Origin: Allium sativum
Taxonomy: Eukaryota > Streptophyta > Magnoliopsida > Asparagales > Amaryllidaceae
DNA length: 64,000 bases
Assembly (NCBI GenBank): GCA_030737875.1
Contig: CM060912.1
Coordinates: 876,331,199-876,395,198, forward strand
Direction: 5' to 3'
A program made the position numbers and the translations under genes. The stretch's first letter is position 1. Each line of letters opens with the position of its first letter. The notes beneath the pieces were generated by a model that saw nothing but the letters and a program-made list of their open reading frames with translations, had not been told where the DNA came from and ran no database searches. This document shows, one piece after another, positions 24,366 to 36,288 of the stretch.

Positions 24366-27300
24366 TTGTCACTCTCCGTATTGACCACGGAGATATAAAA
24401 TAAACTAACACTTTGATGGCCGATGATTTAACTATCAAAGGAGCATTCATTCAATCAACGATCCTATATTCCAAATGGGATTTCTACCGATCAACCATCA
24501 ATTAATATTGGCCCCTTTTTACTCAATTTCTTATATTATCATTTCCAATTCCCATTAGGCACCTTTCTTATCCTTCCAAAGCTCGATTTCCTCTCTCGAT
24601 TCTTGGAAAAAACATTTCCAATATCATAATTTCTTTATTCGAAAGAATATCTCTTATTCCAGTTAGAAAACCTTTCTATTAAGAAAATATACCTTATTAA
24701 TATCGGAAAATATTTCCATATCCCGTTTCTTAATCCCTCGTTGACCAATTCACTTCATTTTCTACGCATAGGAACTATATCTCAATTTATTTGGGGAAAC
24801 ATTTCAAATTCCTTTCAATTAACGCGATATTATAAAACATCGTTATTATAACTCAAACACTAATCATTTATTAACTAACCATATTGCTAACTAATCTTCA
24901 CTATTGAACCTTAACCATTACTCCATCAATCATGAAGTCAATCAAGTTGGGGTATCATTACCTCTCAGACCTCCATTGAACAATATTCTCAACTTTGAAA
25001 TAGTCAAAGCTCACAACTTCAAACAAAACATCGCTTATGCGATTCTTGGATTCAATTTAAGAATCCACTTCTTTTACGGAAAACATTGATTGTAATGGTA
25101 GCATTATAATAGTTGTTTCCAAATATTTTATTTATAAAACAATAATTATAATGGCAGCGTTAAAATCGTTGTTTAGATTTATAAAACATTTATTATAATG
25201 GTAACGTTAGAATCGCTGTTTCCAAATATTTGGTTTACAAAAATATAACTTAAACTTATTAATTTCAATAAATAAATTAATAAGTAAATAAATAGTTAAA
25301 TTTGATTCAAACGGAAAGTAATAATAATTACTTCTCTAAATTCGATATGATCGAATTCCAATAACTAACTCTCTCTCGAATAATCTATATTCGATTATAT
25401 TCCAAACTTCAGAATTTATCTACCATTTCAGGTTAATTCAAATTCCCAATTTCACTTTTGAATTTATCATTTCAAAATCATTACCAAATTCCTTTATAAC
25501 CATTCTAGTCTACAAAGCATTATCACACTTTATTTTACATTCCGAATTTTGAACTAAAACGATTAACCGTTTCCCTTTTCATTTAATTTCCAATATGGAT
25601 TCATATTTCAAAACTAAATTTCTATTAGTGATAGTTCGTTTGCAAAATAATTTCTTTAAAGCATTATTCACTTTAATCGTGAATATATTTCTTTTATATA
25701 CAATCAAATTAGTTTGATCTAGTACTTATAAATAATATCTTAAACCCAAATTCTATTTATAACTTCTATTCAGATTTTTTTTCCATACCAATCTCATTTG
25801 CATTGCAATCATTTAAAATCTTCGTTTATAATTTGCTAAGTTAAAATCTCATTTCAAATATTGGTTTCCAAACTGTTTTCCACTTTTACATATAAATTTG
25901 AATTTGAATTTATATTTCAATTTATCCAATGATAAATAATTCACTAAATTTGTACTCTCGTTTATAAACAACTTCTTGTTTTGTCCATTAACATGTTTTT
26001 AATTTCAACTCTATTCAAAATTACATTTCTTTTTTTGGAAATTTATTTCCTTTTTAAAACTCTTTTCTATATTCGAAAATATTTTACGATATTTAAATAC
26101 CAAAATTCTAGGGACAACGTAATTCAACACAGCATAATCCATCACAGTATATATCATAGTAAATAACAAACAATAATATAAATGTTAAGGAATCCAGTTG
26201 GACCCCTCCAACATGTTTTCCCACATCCACAAATGTTAACAACATCAATAATATTAATTTCACATCAATACGAATTATTATGGTGAACAGAATTATTAAT
26301 CGGTCAATCATATAACTATATCAACCAATCCGACCAATTTTATCAACCATTCATCCAAACAACCATCACACAGTATAAAATTACTATAAATAAATTTAAA
26401 ACTCATTTATATAAAAATATAAACGAAGTAGAGTTGGTGAGTTTACTTACATTGTTTTGCAGTTGACGGTTCTGCTTTTGGTTTCGTTTTAGAATCAAAC
26501 AGGTGTTTGATTTTATCACAAAATTCTCATTGCGCCACTCTCAACCACGTCAGTTCCACAATGTAGATCTTGACGCTATGATCCAACTTGACTTATTTCG
26601 CTTGATTCTGTTCATATAGGAAATAATTATTAGCATTATCATATTAAAACGACTTATGCTAAATATAATTAATTATCATACAAAGTTTTTTCCTTAATTA
26701 CCCTTACACTCTAGTTATCCATTAATCATCATCCTAATCCTTCAGTCTTCTTCAATCGAACAGCACCCCGCGTTACTTCAACCGAACCCCACCATATCAA
26801 TAACTTTAATTACCAATAAAATAAGTCTGTCTATATTTTTGTTCAAATTGATGAATTATATATTAATAAATGGAGTTCGAATTTTACTGGTGGAATTTTC
26901 TTCTTTATGTATACTTCACGACTCAGGAAACAAACGCCCTCACTACGAAATCCAAATATTGACCTTGTTTTGGCAGTCTACTCCTCTTGCAACTTAAATG
27001 GCAAAAACATCCATGAAATCAACCCACTCCAAATATTTTTCTGCAAATGTAACCAACAGTAGGACTTCTCCAGCCCTCTCCTAAACAACCATTAAATTAA
27101 TATTAATATTAATCTTAAACACATCAATCCCTAAGCCACGTTTTAGATGCTAATACCTCTCCCCCTTTACTAGCTCGAGACCGCATCCTCCAACAATGAA
27201 ACCAACAACATCCAACTTTAATCCATGCTCCGCTAAACCTAATTCTGACAGCATCTTCAAACTCCTCACTAAAACTGAGAAAACCACTAACGTTCTTCTT

Positions 27301-27900
27301 CCCTCACCTTCCTCTACATGCCCAACACTCCATCATCCAACTTGCAGCTTCCTTCTAACTCCCTCTCCTCTTCACTGACTTTCCTTCCGTAATAACCAAT
27401 GGAACACCCTTCACTAACTCTCCTCCTCGAGCACTACGGAAACAAGTGCGATGCCACCCCGTAAATCGCGAACCCTGGCCTCTCAAAGAACAGATGCGTC
27501 ATTTTTCCTCGCCAACTACTATGAAGCCTGGTTCCTGAGTGCGCCTCCACCCCATAAGCTTAGCGATGGCCTCAGTTTCACCACCAACATCACTTAACGA
27601 TGACGTACTCGAGCCAAAATCTCGCAGCAAAAATGTTGTGTTCGAGAGTCACGATCGAAGTGAAGCATTGTTGGGACAGTGTGAGAAATTTTGGTTGAGA
27701 AATCCAATAAATCAAACGAATTAGATTTTCATTTAATATTGGATTTTATTTCGATTTTTGAATAGATTGGAAATTGCTGTTGAAAAGGAAACGAGAATGG
27801 ACAGAAGGAATTTGGGGATTAGGAAGTTCAAACGACTTGTAAAATGAATGGAGAACAGGTTATATAATAAAGAAGTATCGGCTCTAATTCTGAAGATATA
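24366..27900. other. Degenerate non-coding DNA, possibly old LTR remnants
   Basis: No gene or intact element recognised. The order of landmarks is loosely that of the long LTRs: AT-rich DNA with a three-unit ~55-bp degenerate tandem repeat at 25085-25255, a 'ttggtgag' phrase near 26435, a C-rich island at 27130-27560, then a purine-rich stretch (27770-27860). The ORFs at 27196-27378 and 27539-27724 are low-complexity S/T/P-rich and match nothing I recognise. An old LTR of the same superfamily is possible but not shown. Confidence 0.3.
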
Positions 27901-27953
27901 TTTAGTGGTTCACTAACTTTCCTTATACAACAAAATGGTAGCAGGTGACATTA

Positions 27954-28230
27954 TTCAAGTAGAGCATAAGCATTAACAACCAGCATACCATATACAACAA
28001 GTTATATTATATCTAAAAACATGGAAACGTGGGAATAAATAATATATTGCAATTTTGCTTCGCTTCTTGAACTTCAACAGTTAAAAATGCCACCATAACT
28101 ATACGAACATAAATATCTTTTTTAACCTTTTGCTACAACAGCAACAACCCAAACACTAGATTTTTTTATATAGTAGTCATAAAAGAACAGATATGCTGAA
28201 CCAAAGCTGCAGCATGCACATCCCATCTAT
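27954..28230. repeat. Direct repeat, copy 1 (~280 bp)
   Basis: Starts ttcaagtagagcataagc and ends cacatcccatctat. Copy 2 is at 28429-28710 with scattered differences. The 198 bp between them is unrelated AT-rich DNA. The identity of the repeat is unknown. Confidence 0.85.
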
Positions 28231-28428
28231 AAAAAATTACTCCATGCAAAAAGGTGGAACTTTTATTAACGATAAAAATCTTTAACAAACTAAAAACAAA
28301 ATTACCATCATAAAAATCTAGTATATCCTCAATATTCATGTCTTTAGTACCATTATATCACTTGACCAAAAAAATAGGGTGCAAATATTTACTTGTAGGG
28401 AGTGCTTATGCCTCATGAGTCGAGCTTG

Positions 28429-28710
28429 TTCAAGTAGAGCATAAGCATTAACAGCTAGTAGACCATATACATCAAGTTATATTATATCTAAAAGCATGGA
28501 AACGCATGTACAAATAATATACTGCAATTTTGTTCCGCTTCTTGAACTTTAATAGTTAATAATGGCACCATAACTATACGAACATAAATATCTTTTTTAA
28601 CCTTTTGCTGCAACAGCAACAACCCTAACACTAGATATATATATATATACAGTAGTTATTAAAGAACAGATATGTTGAAACCTGAGCTGCAACATGTACA
28701 TCCCATCTAT
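28429..28710. repeat. Direct repeat, copy 2 (~280 bp)
   Basis: Second copy of 27954-28230, same orientation, offset about 475 bp; carries an extra short TA run near 28636-28650. Confidence 0.85.
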
Positions 28711-29890
28711 ACAAAAATTTAAATACCATGTTTGAGTGTATCTATTTTTCCTTATCCCTAATAACTTAACTTTGTAGTTCTAAAAAAAACTTAACTTTAT
28801 ATTTCAAATTTAGATTAAAAAAATAAAATATTATTTGATATAGGGGCTAGGGCTCAAGGCTCAGCCCATACTAGGTTGTGCCTGCATCGCGGGTAGTAGC
28901 AGCTGCTGCTCAGCAGCAATAACACCCCTCTTTTTTTCAATAGTTCAAGCAAAATAAAAGGTGGTTACTTATAGTGAAACTGATAAGCAAAGAATATTAG
29001 AAGCTACTTTAATGAGAACTGAATATTATATCTGAATGCTTAAAGCTTGTCCCCTTCTACTCATTTAGTCATTTAGTTTAGGTGGAAGAATCCATGCACA
29101 TCATATCTTACAGTGCATGACTAAAAAATTAATGGTTGAACTAGCCTCTCATAAAAAATATTATAATCCAAGCGACCAAGTTGATTATGTGTTTGGGATT
29201 TGAACCGTAGACTAGTGTTCATTTTACTTTCTCTTATTTCATCTTGGAACATTGAGTAAGGTAACCCTTGTAAATGAATCAGGAAATTTCTTCCTATTTT
29301 TCTTGCATAAACATTTTTACAATTTTGTTGATTTCTGCCATACATAATATCAACATTTTTTTTTCTAATAAACCAAATTAGACTACATTACAACAACAGT
29401 TTTTGCACATGAACATAAAGAAAACCATAGGAAAAAAACTGTATTGAAGTATTATAAAAAGAAGAACTAAAAATAATGAAGATTACCGATTTTGATGCTC
29501 TCAGGATGGATGGTTTTCTTCTTTTACTACGCATGTTGCGGATTTTGATGGTTGGGATCATATCGTGACGACGAAGGAAATATTAGGTTTATGAAGAGAA
29601 ATTGATGATAGCGGGATGAAATCGGTTTGGGGATATTTTTCTGAACGAAGTGGTGAGAGAGGAACCGCCTTTTCTCTGTGTGAAAAATATAATTTACTTC
29701 CTGTTTTACAGATTAACCCGCCTTCTCAGTCATGATGCCGCATTTCATTTAATCATGTTGACAAACTTAACCATTAAATGTTGTTCCAAAACGATGTCAA
29801 AAGTAAGTATTGTTGTAGTGTGTTTTCTGCATTATGCACTTATAATAATATCAAAAATATTTGTTTTAAAACGTATCGAGCATGTTTGGT
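28711..29890. other. Unassigned sequence with a possible captured gene fragment
   Basis: No clear LTR landmarks. A GC-rich patch with a gcagctgctgctcagcagc run lies at 28895-28915. On the minus strand 29487-29561 opens with ATG, reads 25 codons rich in K/R and ends at a GT that could be a splice donor (29486-29485), with a CT-rich leader upstream, like a plant first exon. A further minus-strand ORF (74 codons, 29121-29345) has no family I recognise. Capture of a host gene piece by a transposable element is one explanation; chance is another. Confidence 0.25.
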
Positions 29891-30653
29891 TGTTATAAGG
29901 TAAAATTCTATCCTCCTTTGTACGGGGAGACATTTAAAAACGCAACTATCCATGCAGGGCCCTCATTATCCAAAAAGAAAAAGCCAAGCGGTTAGCCAAT
30001 TGGCTCATAAAATATCCAAACCCAATATTTTCAGCCTATTTGTCGGGCATACAATTTTATTCCTCTTCTCCAGCCTCCTTGCTATGACTTGTTCAATACA
30101 TATGCATGGACATGTATGCAATTTCCCAAAATTTTCAATCCACTTCAATATTTGACACAATTGGCTTAGTTTCTTTTATGGGTTCTAACATTTTAATCAA
30201 TCAAACTAATTATCATACCACACAACCAACAATCAGTTTGTTGATTAATGTTTCAAACGTATAATTTTAACACATAGTCAAAAATCATATTTTTAGTGCC
30301 AAATCACAACAATAAACCCTATATAATTTTTGTTCTCACACCAGCCAATTGGAAATATACAAATATCTCACTTTCGAAACTCGAACACAGACTACTGATG
30401 CTGACAAGTCAATCACCAGTATCATCAGAGTCATCTCCGGGCGACTAGAGTGTGATTTTATATCTATCTAGTATATTTGAGTCTTCGAATACACGTTAAT
30501 TACGCGTATATTCAAAATCTCTATAACTTGATTGTCCAAAATAAATTTAAAATAAATATTCAAATACATACAATAAGATTTAAATTTTCAAAACAATATT
30601 TGTTTTCATTTTTATTTTAAAAACAACACTCTTCAGACTCATTCTAGGATACT
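29891..30653 (-). mobile_element. Untranslated internal remnant beside LTR C1
   Basis: Contains the cctcctttgtacggggag phrase (29912-29930) and a ctatttgtcgggca phrase (about 30037), both in the same order as in the internal regions of A (10885 and 11569) and E. It ends in a cagactcattctaggat phrase like that ahead of the primer site in B and A, but the primer-binding site itself is missing before LTR C1. A truncated minus-strand element of the same superfamily. Confidence 0.55.
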
Positions 30654-31427
30654 TGAAGGGACCCGAACTTCCCCGGTCTCCGAAGGGAAGAGAAAGAACG
30701 GATTGTAATGAGAACATGACAAATCAGAACACAAACAGAAGAACATTTCCTTGCTTATTACAACAATTCCACTAGAATACAAGAATATACAGAGTATGAA
30801 CAAATAATATACAATTGATAAATATCAGATATTTACAAATTACAATGCAGCGGGGAATAATACAAAACACAACTGAAAGAAATACACGGATACAGAGCTT
30901 TCCGAATATCCCTTCAGCTATAAACTAGGATCTTGTGAATATAAATTTGCAAAACCAAAACTACTAGCTGCCCGTTTGGAAAATAGGGGCACCCAAAGTT
31001 TAGGTTGAAACAATAAAATAATTATTAATCTTTATTTTAAAGTTAGGTAAATCAAGGGACCACGCCGTGTAACACGGAACGGGTTTCCTCCCAAGAATAC
31101 CAGTGCATAAAATAAACAGCGCAATGCTAAATAAAGAATAATGAAGCTATTATAAGACCTAGGTCCCATCACACAATGCAACGCAAGCCAGAGGATAGGG
31201 TTTTCCCTTATAATTGCCAAAGAATGCTTGATACATGAAATTTAATCTTTTATTATTACTATAAGTGAAGAAAACAACTTCAAATATAAATGTATCAATC
31301 CTAGACGGCATGGGTACCATCTATCATGTCACCCTACTAGTTCTACAATTAAAATCGCATATGTCATATTGGAAGTTGGATTTCCATCATGAACCAAGGC
31401 AAGGGATTGTCCTTCCCGCTTCGAGAC
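30654..31427 (-). mobile_element. LTR C1, truncated at the F insertion
   Basis: Begins tgaagggacccgaacttc, matching LTR C2 at 63286, and is collinear with it for about 700 bp. It carries the hairpin block in its own version (CCGTG-TAA-CACGG at 31065-31077) with constant GACCACG / AACGGGTTT flanks. It stops in cttcgagac where the plus-oriented LTR F begins. Confidence 0.65.
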
Positions 31428-32819
31428 AGTAATAACCCGAAAAATCCGAACCAATTTAAATTTTTTTATTTTGACAATTTTAATGAATTTTGAATATTTA
31501 AAATGAATTATTTTAAATAATAACGACGAGAAATTTATTTTGAATAGAATTAGAATGAATATATTTATTTGAATCGTCGTTATAATATAAATATTTATTT
31601 TTAATTATAAAAGGAATTGAAAATGGCGCGGTAATTCAAAAATTCGATTTCAAATTTCAAATGAATGTACATGATTCAAAATAAACCAGATTTTAGCGAA
31701 ACCAAAAATATTTGAATCTATTTGAGAATACCTTTCCAACGAATCCGAAAAATTGAAATTTCATAGCGGGGATAAAAAGTTATGCCCATATGAAAATTCA
31801 GAATAGTCGTTATGGAAAATATAGCCCTTAAAAATGGAAATTTTGCAAACGATCTCTATTTTTGATGAAACTGCTTTTGTTGGATCCGGGATGTCGAATT
31901 ATTGCTAGATTCTAAAATTCATGATTTTTCGAATCAATATGTGAGCGTGGCGAAGTAAAACGTGTTTTAACAGTTTCACTCAATTTGGATCGACCAGAAA
32001 ATTGGCCTTTTTCAAACGATCTTCAAATTTGATGAAATTAGTTTTTTTAGAACCGCATCGTCGATACGAAGCTAGAAAATATTTTTTGGGAATTTTTAGA
32101 GTCCGTATATGGCCCCGATAAATTAAAATGTGCGTTAAAAATTCAATATATAGATTTATATTTTTATTTTAGCGAAAACTGATCAAAACAGCCGAACTGG
32201 CTCACGTTACATATCCCATTGTGTTCGGAATGGGGGTAATTAGCTAGGGGCGACAGTCGTTGGGATTCGTTACGATGTTGAGTTTTAAAGAGAATTAAAC
32301 ATTAAAATAATATAAATATAATTATTTAAACCACCCTCTCCATCGTTTCTCTCTCTCCCTTAAAGTTAAAATACCCCCCATTGACCTGATTTCCCCAATC
32401 CCGATCCCCTTTTCTCCTTCAAAGATCGAACAAAGAAAAACCGCCCCTCCTCCCCGTTGATCGACGTCCACTCCACCGCACCTCCATTCAACCGACACCG
32501 AAGTCCGTTCGCCCTCCACACCGACGATGAACCACCGCAACTCAACCTCATGCTCGAGCCACCGTCGAGCGTACCCTAGCGCAGCCGCCAGGGGCAGCCC
32601 CTCCTCCTTCCGTTCGAACCAGGGCTAACCCTCCGCACTCAAGCCATTGCCTTCATCGCCCATCACCACGACTACCAACCTCAGCCTCGCGCGAGCGCCA
32701 ACTCCCTTCCATTCTCTAGACCCATGAGCCACCAGCTGATCAACTCCCTGGCTAAAAATGTGAGTTTCTTCTTTTTATTTTTATTTTATTTTATCAATGA
32801 ATAACTTGGAAGAAAAGAC

Positions 32820-33600
32820 TGATTTTTGATTATAGATTAACAACAAAAAATCTTTGTTGTAGATTAACAATGTAAAAACCTGATTTTTGTTTATAGATTT
32901 ACAACATAAAAATGTGAGATTGTTTATATATATGAATTGAATAGAAAGTTAGGATTTTTCAGAATAGAAAGCTAGGATCTTTCAATGTAAAAAGATAGGA
33001 TTTTTGAAATATAAAAATATTAGATTTGAAAATACTTTAATTTGAATATATACAAAGATATGATTTTTAAACAAATAAAAATTTGATTTTTATTATACGT
33101 AATAGCGAAAGTTATGATTTTTGATTCATGAAAGATTGGATCCATAACATTAGAAAAAGCTTATATTTTTATAAAATGAATAGATTGAAATTTTTATTTG
33201 AAAAGATTTGATTTTTATTTAACAAAAGCTATGATTTTTATTAGTGAAAAGATTATATTTTTTATAAGGAAAGGTTATATTTCCATATAAGATAAGATTA
33301 GATTTTTGATTTATAAAAGACGTGATTTTTAAAAATATAAAGACGTGATTTTGTTTATATAAAAGACATGATTTTTAAAAACATAAAGACGTGATTTTGA
33401 TTATGTAAAAGAGGCGATTTTTATATATGAAGTGAGGATATAAAAATGTGATATATATATGAAGCGAAATAAAAATTCGATCTTTATATAAGAAGTAGAG
33501 ATATAAAATATATAATTTTTATACAGAAAGAAGCATTGTAAAAATATAATCTTTTCTATACATGTAGCGATGTTAAAAATGTGATTTTTTAACATATACC
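32820..33600. repeat. Degenerate tandem array in LTR F
   Basis: Irregular 22-45 bp units around 'aaagacgtgattttta' / 'aagatatgatttttt', at the position corresponding to the arrays in A and B LTRs. The strongest periodicity is at 33310-33420. Confidence 0.6.
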
Positions 33601-35466
33601 GCGTGAAACAGATCTGGTTGAAAACACAGCGAAGATTTTCTACATATGAAGAGTCGCAGTGTTTAGTTAAGCTAATAGGTGAGAACTCCTCACTTTAATT
33701 TTCTTTATACATTTATTTATTATGTAACCGCATATATGAACTGTTCCCCGTCGTACACAGACCATGGGCGACTTGTTTGGTTGTTTGTGTTAATTGATGT
33801 GTTTGGTTGAATATTGGTTTGTGGTGTGAATGTGAAATTGATTTGATTGGGATGTGTATGGCGTAGGCCATTATTAGACTGGGGATAAGGCTAGGCCTTA
33901 TCCCGTTTCTAGTATCGCGCCGTTGTGCCGCTAAAATTTTCTGAAATATTAGAAAAATATAAATATCAATTTTATTGTGTAAATGAACCGAATAAATATT
34001 TTATCATTAAAAATATAATTTTTAACGTATGTGAATAAAATAAATATTCATTTACAAATCAGACGATTTGTAAATGTACACTGATTTGACCGATATTGAT
34101 TGGGACGATAAATTTTACACATCGCCCAACTGCACAAATAAAACCTGTGTTTGATTGTTTGAAACCCCACACGGGTATTGGGATGATATATGAAATACAC
34201 TAGTCCCAATAATTAGCTGTATGTCGATTGATTGATTGACAGGCTGTTGTAAGCGTTAAATATTTATATTTAATGCTTATAAAGTATAGAATGCACTCTG
34301 GATGATGGATTGCTGTTTTCATTGTTGTTATACACATTTGTTGTGTGAAATCATATAATCAAATTATATGGCAATTGACTGTTTCTGATTCCAGTTTAGA
34401 TAGAAAGAATATTTTAAAATAACAATTATTTTAAAATAACGAATATTTTCAAACAATATTCAGAAAAGAATCAAAATATGATTTTGATGTCCGATTTGGG
34501 ATGGACACGAATATATTTAAAAATATAAAGCCGTGTTGATTAGATTAACGCCATTTTGATGTGAACGATATTTATATCGATTTTATTCATTTTATAATGA
34601 ATATCGGAAAGGAAATGATTTCAAAATCTCATGTTTTGAAAATATTATCATTTATATATCGATGATATGGAATATTCAATTTTGATTTGAAATTGAATAT
34701 GAAGTTGAAATCGTTTTGAAAACAAATTTAAAACAATTAATAAAATATGTTTTAAAAGGGAATCGATGAAATATATAATATTTATATTATATATATAATG
34801 GCCTGAATAGAACGCGCCGCACTGCGGCAGTTCACTAATTTCGTCCATTGACTTCGAATGGACATTACGGGAGATCTGACCGTCGGATTCTCCTAAAACG
34901 GGAACCGTTGGGTTCGTATCGAGAAGAGCTTTCTAAAGAATATTAGAGATTTGAAATCTAATGTTTGGATTTGGAATTATGTCCAAACCAATTTTGGAAA
35001 TGGTCGCTGTAAGTGTAGTTCGATGACCGTTTGGGGAAATCGACTGTACGGGCCTTGATAAAATTATTAAAAATATCAATAATTAGTGTAAAATCATAAG
35101 AAATGATTTGGAAAGAATTGGGATGAAAAATCCCATATTTGAAAAGATAAAAATAGATTTTTATCGAAATGAACTAGTTTTGAACTAGAATTATAATCTA
35201 TTTATTTTTAAAATAAATAAATAGGATTTGAAATGGTTTTAAAAATACCCAGAATTTTCGATATATAAATTGGAAATGGATTTGAATTGAAATTGTCTTT
35301 GGAATATATCGATGTTGGATTTCTTGATTATACATATATTGTTATGGAAATTTAAAAGATATATTTATATCGTTATTTCCAATACGATATTTGTTGGTCG
35401 TAGAATTTGATATTGAATATAAGCCGATATATTTTCTATTCAGAGCCTTGTATTTAATATCAAATA

Positions 35467-36256
35467 GGTTTTGAGTTTGTTGTGAATGGTGTCTTCATTA
35501 ACACTGTTCTTAAAACCAATTGAGAAAAAGATTAAATCTTTTTATTTGGATTTAATGAAGTATACCAATTAAATGATATTTAATTGGAATCGAATTGGAA
35601 TTGATTTGTGGGCTTATCGTGAATGGTGTTTTAAATAACATTTGTTCTTTAACCCGATAATTTATGGAATGTGGATTGGGTTTGTTGTGAACTGTGTTTT
35701 AACGACATTCGTTCTTTAACCTGATTCACAGTGAAATGTGATTTGGAATTTATAAATCTTTTGTTAAGATTTAAAGGAGATTTTCCAAAGTAAAGTTTTC
35801 CAATTTAAATAAAATAAATTGGAATGGAATTTGATTTGGTAATTATCGAAGTGAATTTCTGTGGATGAGGACTACTAATATATATGGAATTTAAAAGGCT
35901 TTGCCATTATTCCATTTATATTGTTAGTCGGATATGGAAGTTTATATCGATTATATATATCGATTTGTTTTCCATGAAGATTCCATGGATAATGGAATGT
36001 GATTTTGGGTTTTCGTGAATGGTATCTTTAGTGATACTGTTCTTAGACCCAACGGAGTTAAGAAAATCAGAAACTAACTGGAGATTAGTTAAGTTGGATA
36101 ATTTCTTGGGTATTGATCTGATGTTGGTTTCGGCCTTCGAGGTTAACACTTAGGGACTTATTCACTTGCTAATTTACAGTTAAAGGCAGATGGAATAGAA
36201 TGTGATTTTGGGTTTATCGTGAACCGTGTTTTAAATGACATTGTTTCTTTAACCCA
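35467..36256. repeat. Five dispersed copies of a ~48-bp hairpin motif (LTR F)
   Basis: Copies at about 35467-35517, 35608-35655, 35677-35723, 36006-36051 and 36209-36256. Most have outer arms TGGGTT/AACCCA or variants; the first has GGTTTT/AAAACC. Inner arms are of the form GAATGGTATC / GATACTGTTC, pairing with G-T wobbles. Outer-arm changes in copy 1 are compensatory. Function unknown. Confidence 0.65.
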
Positions 36257-36283
36257 GTTAAAGACAGGATATGATTTCCCAAG

Positions 36284-36288
36284 TTAAA
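36284..36288. repeat. Target-site duplication of element E, left
   Basis: ttaaa before TG at 36289; repeated at 62855-62859 after the CA end at 62854. Confidence 0.9.

Larger units (their letters stand above)
31428..36288 (+). mobile_element. LTR F, plus-strand, left part
   Basis: Reads as the reverse complement of an A/B-type LTR: starts with the diverged terminus agtaataacccg (TGTAACAACCCG elsewhere), then the AT-rich U3 end, the shared block in reverse (32212-32260), a GC-rich island (32400-32720), a palindrome-containing array (32820-33600), the 'cggcacaacggcgcg' counterpart (about 33915), the nucleotide phrase gaccgtcggattctcc (34870) and a five-copy hairpin repeat. Element E is inserted at 36289. 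The minus-strand ORFs at 32322-32551 lie in the GC island and are not supported as genes. Confidence 0.65.

Noticed and set aside
27196..27724. Ser/Thr/Pro-rich ORFs as a host gene
   Set aside because: Short, low complexity, no domain, and located in a C-rich patch like the GC islands of the LTRs.
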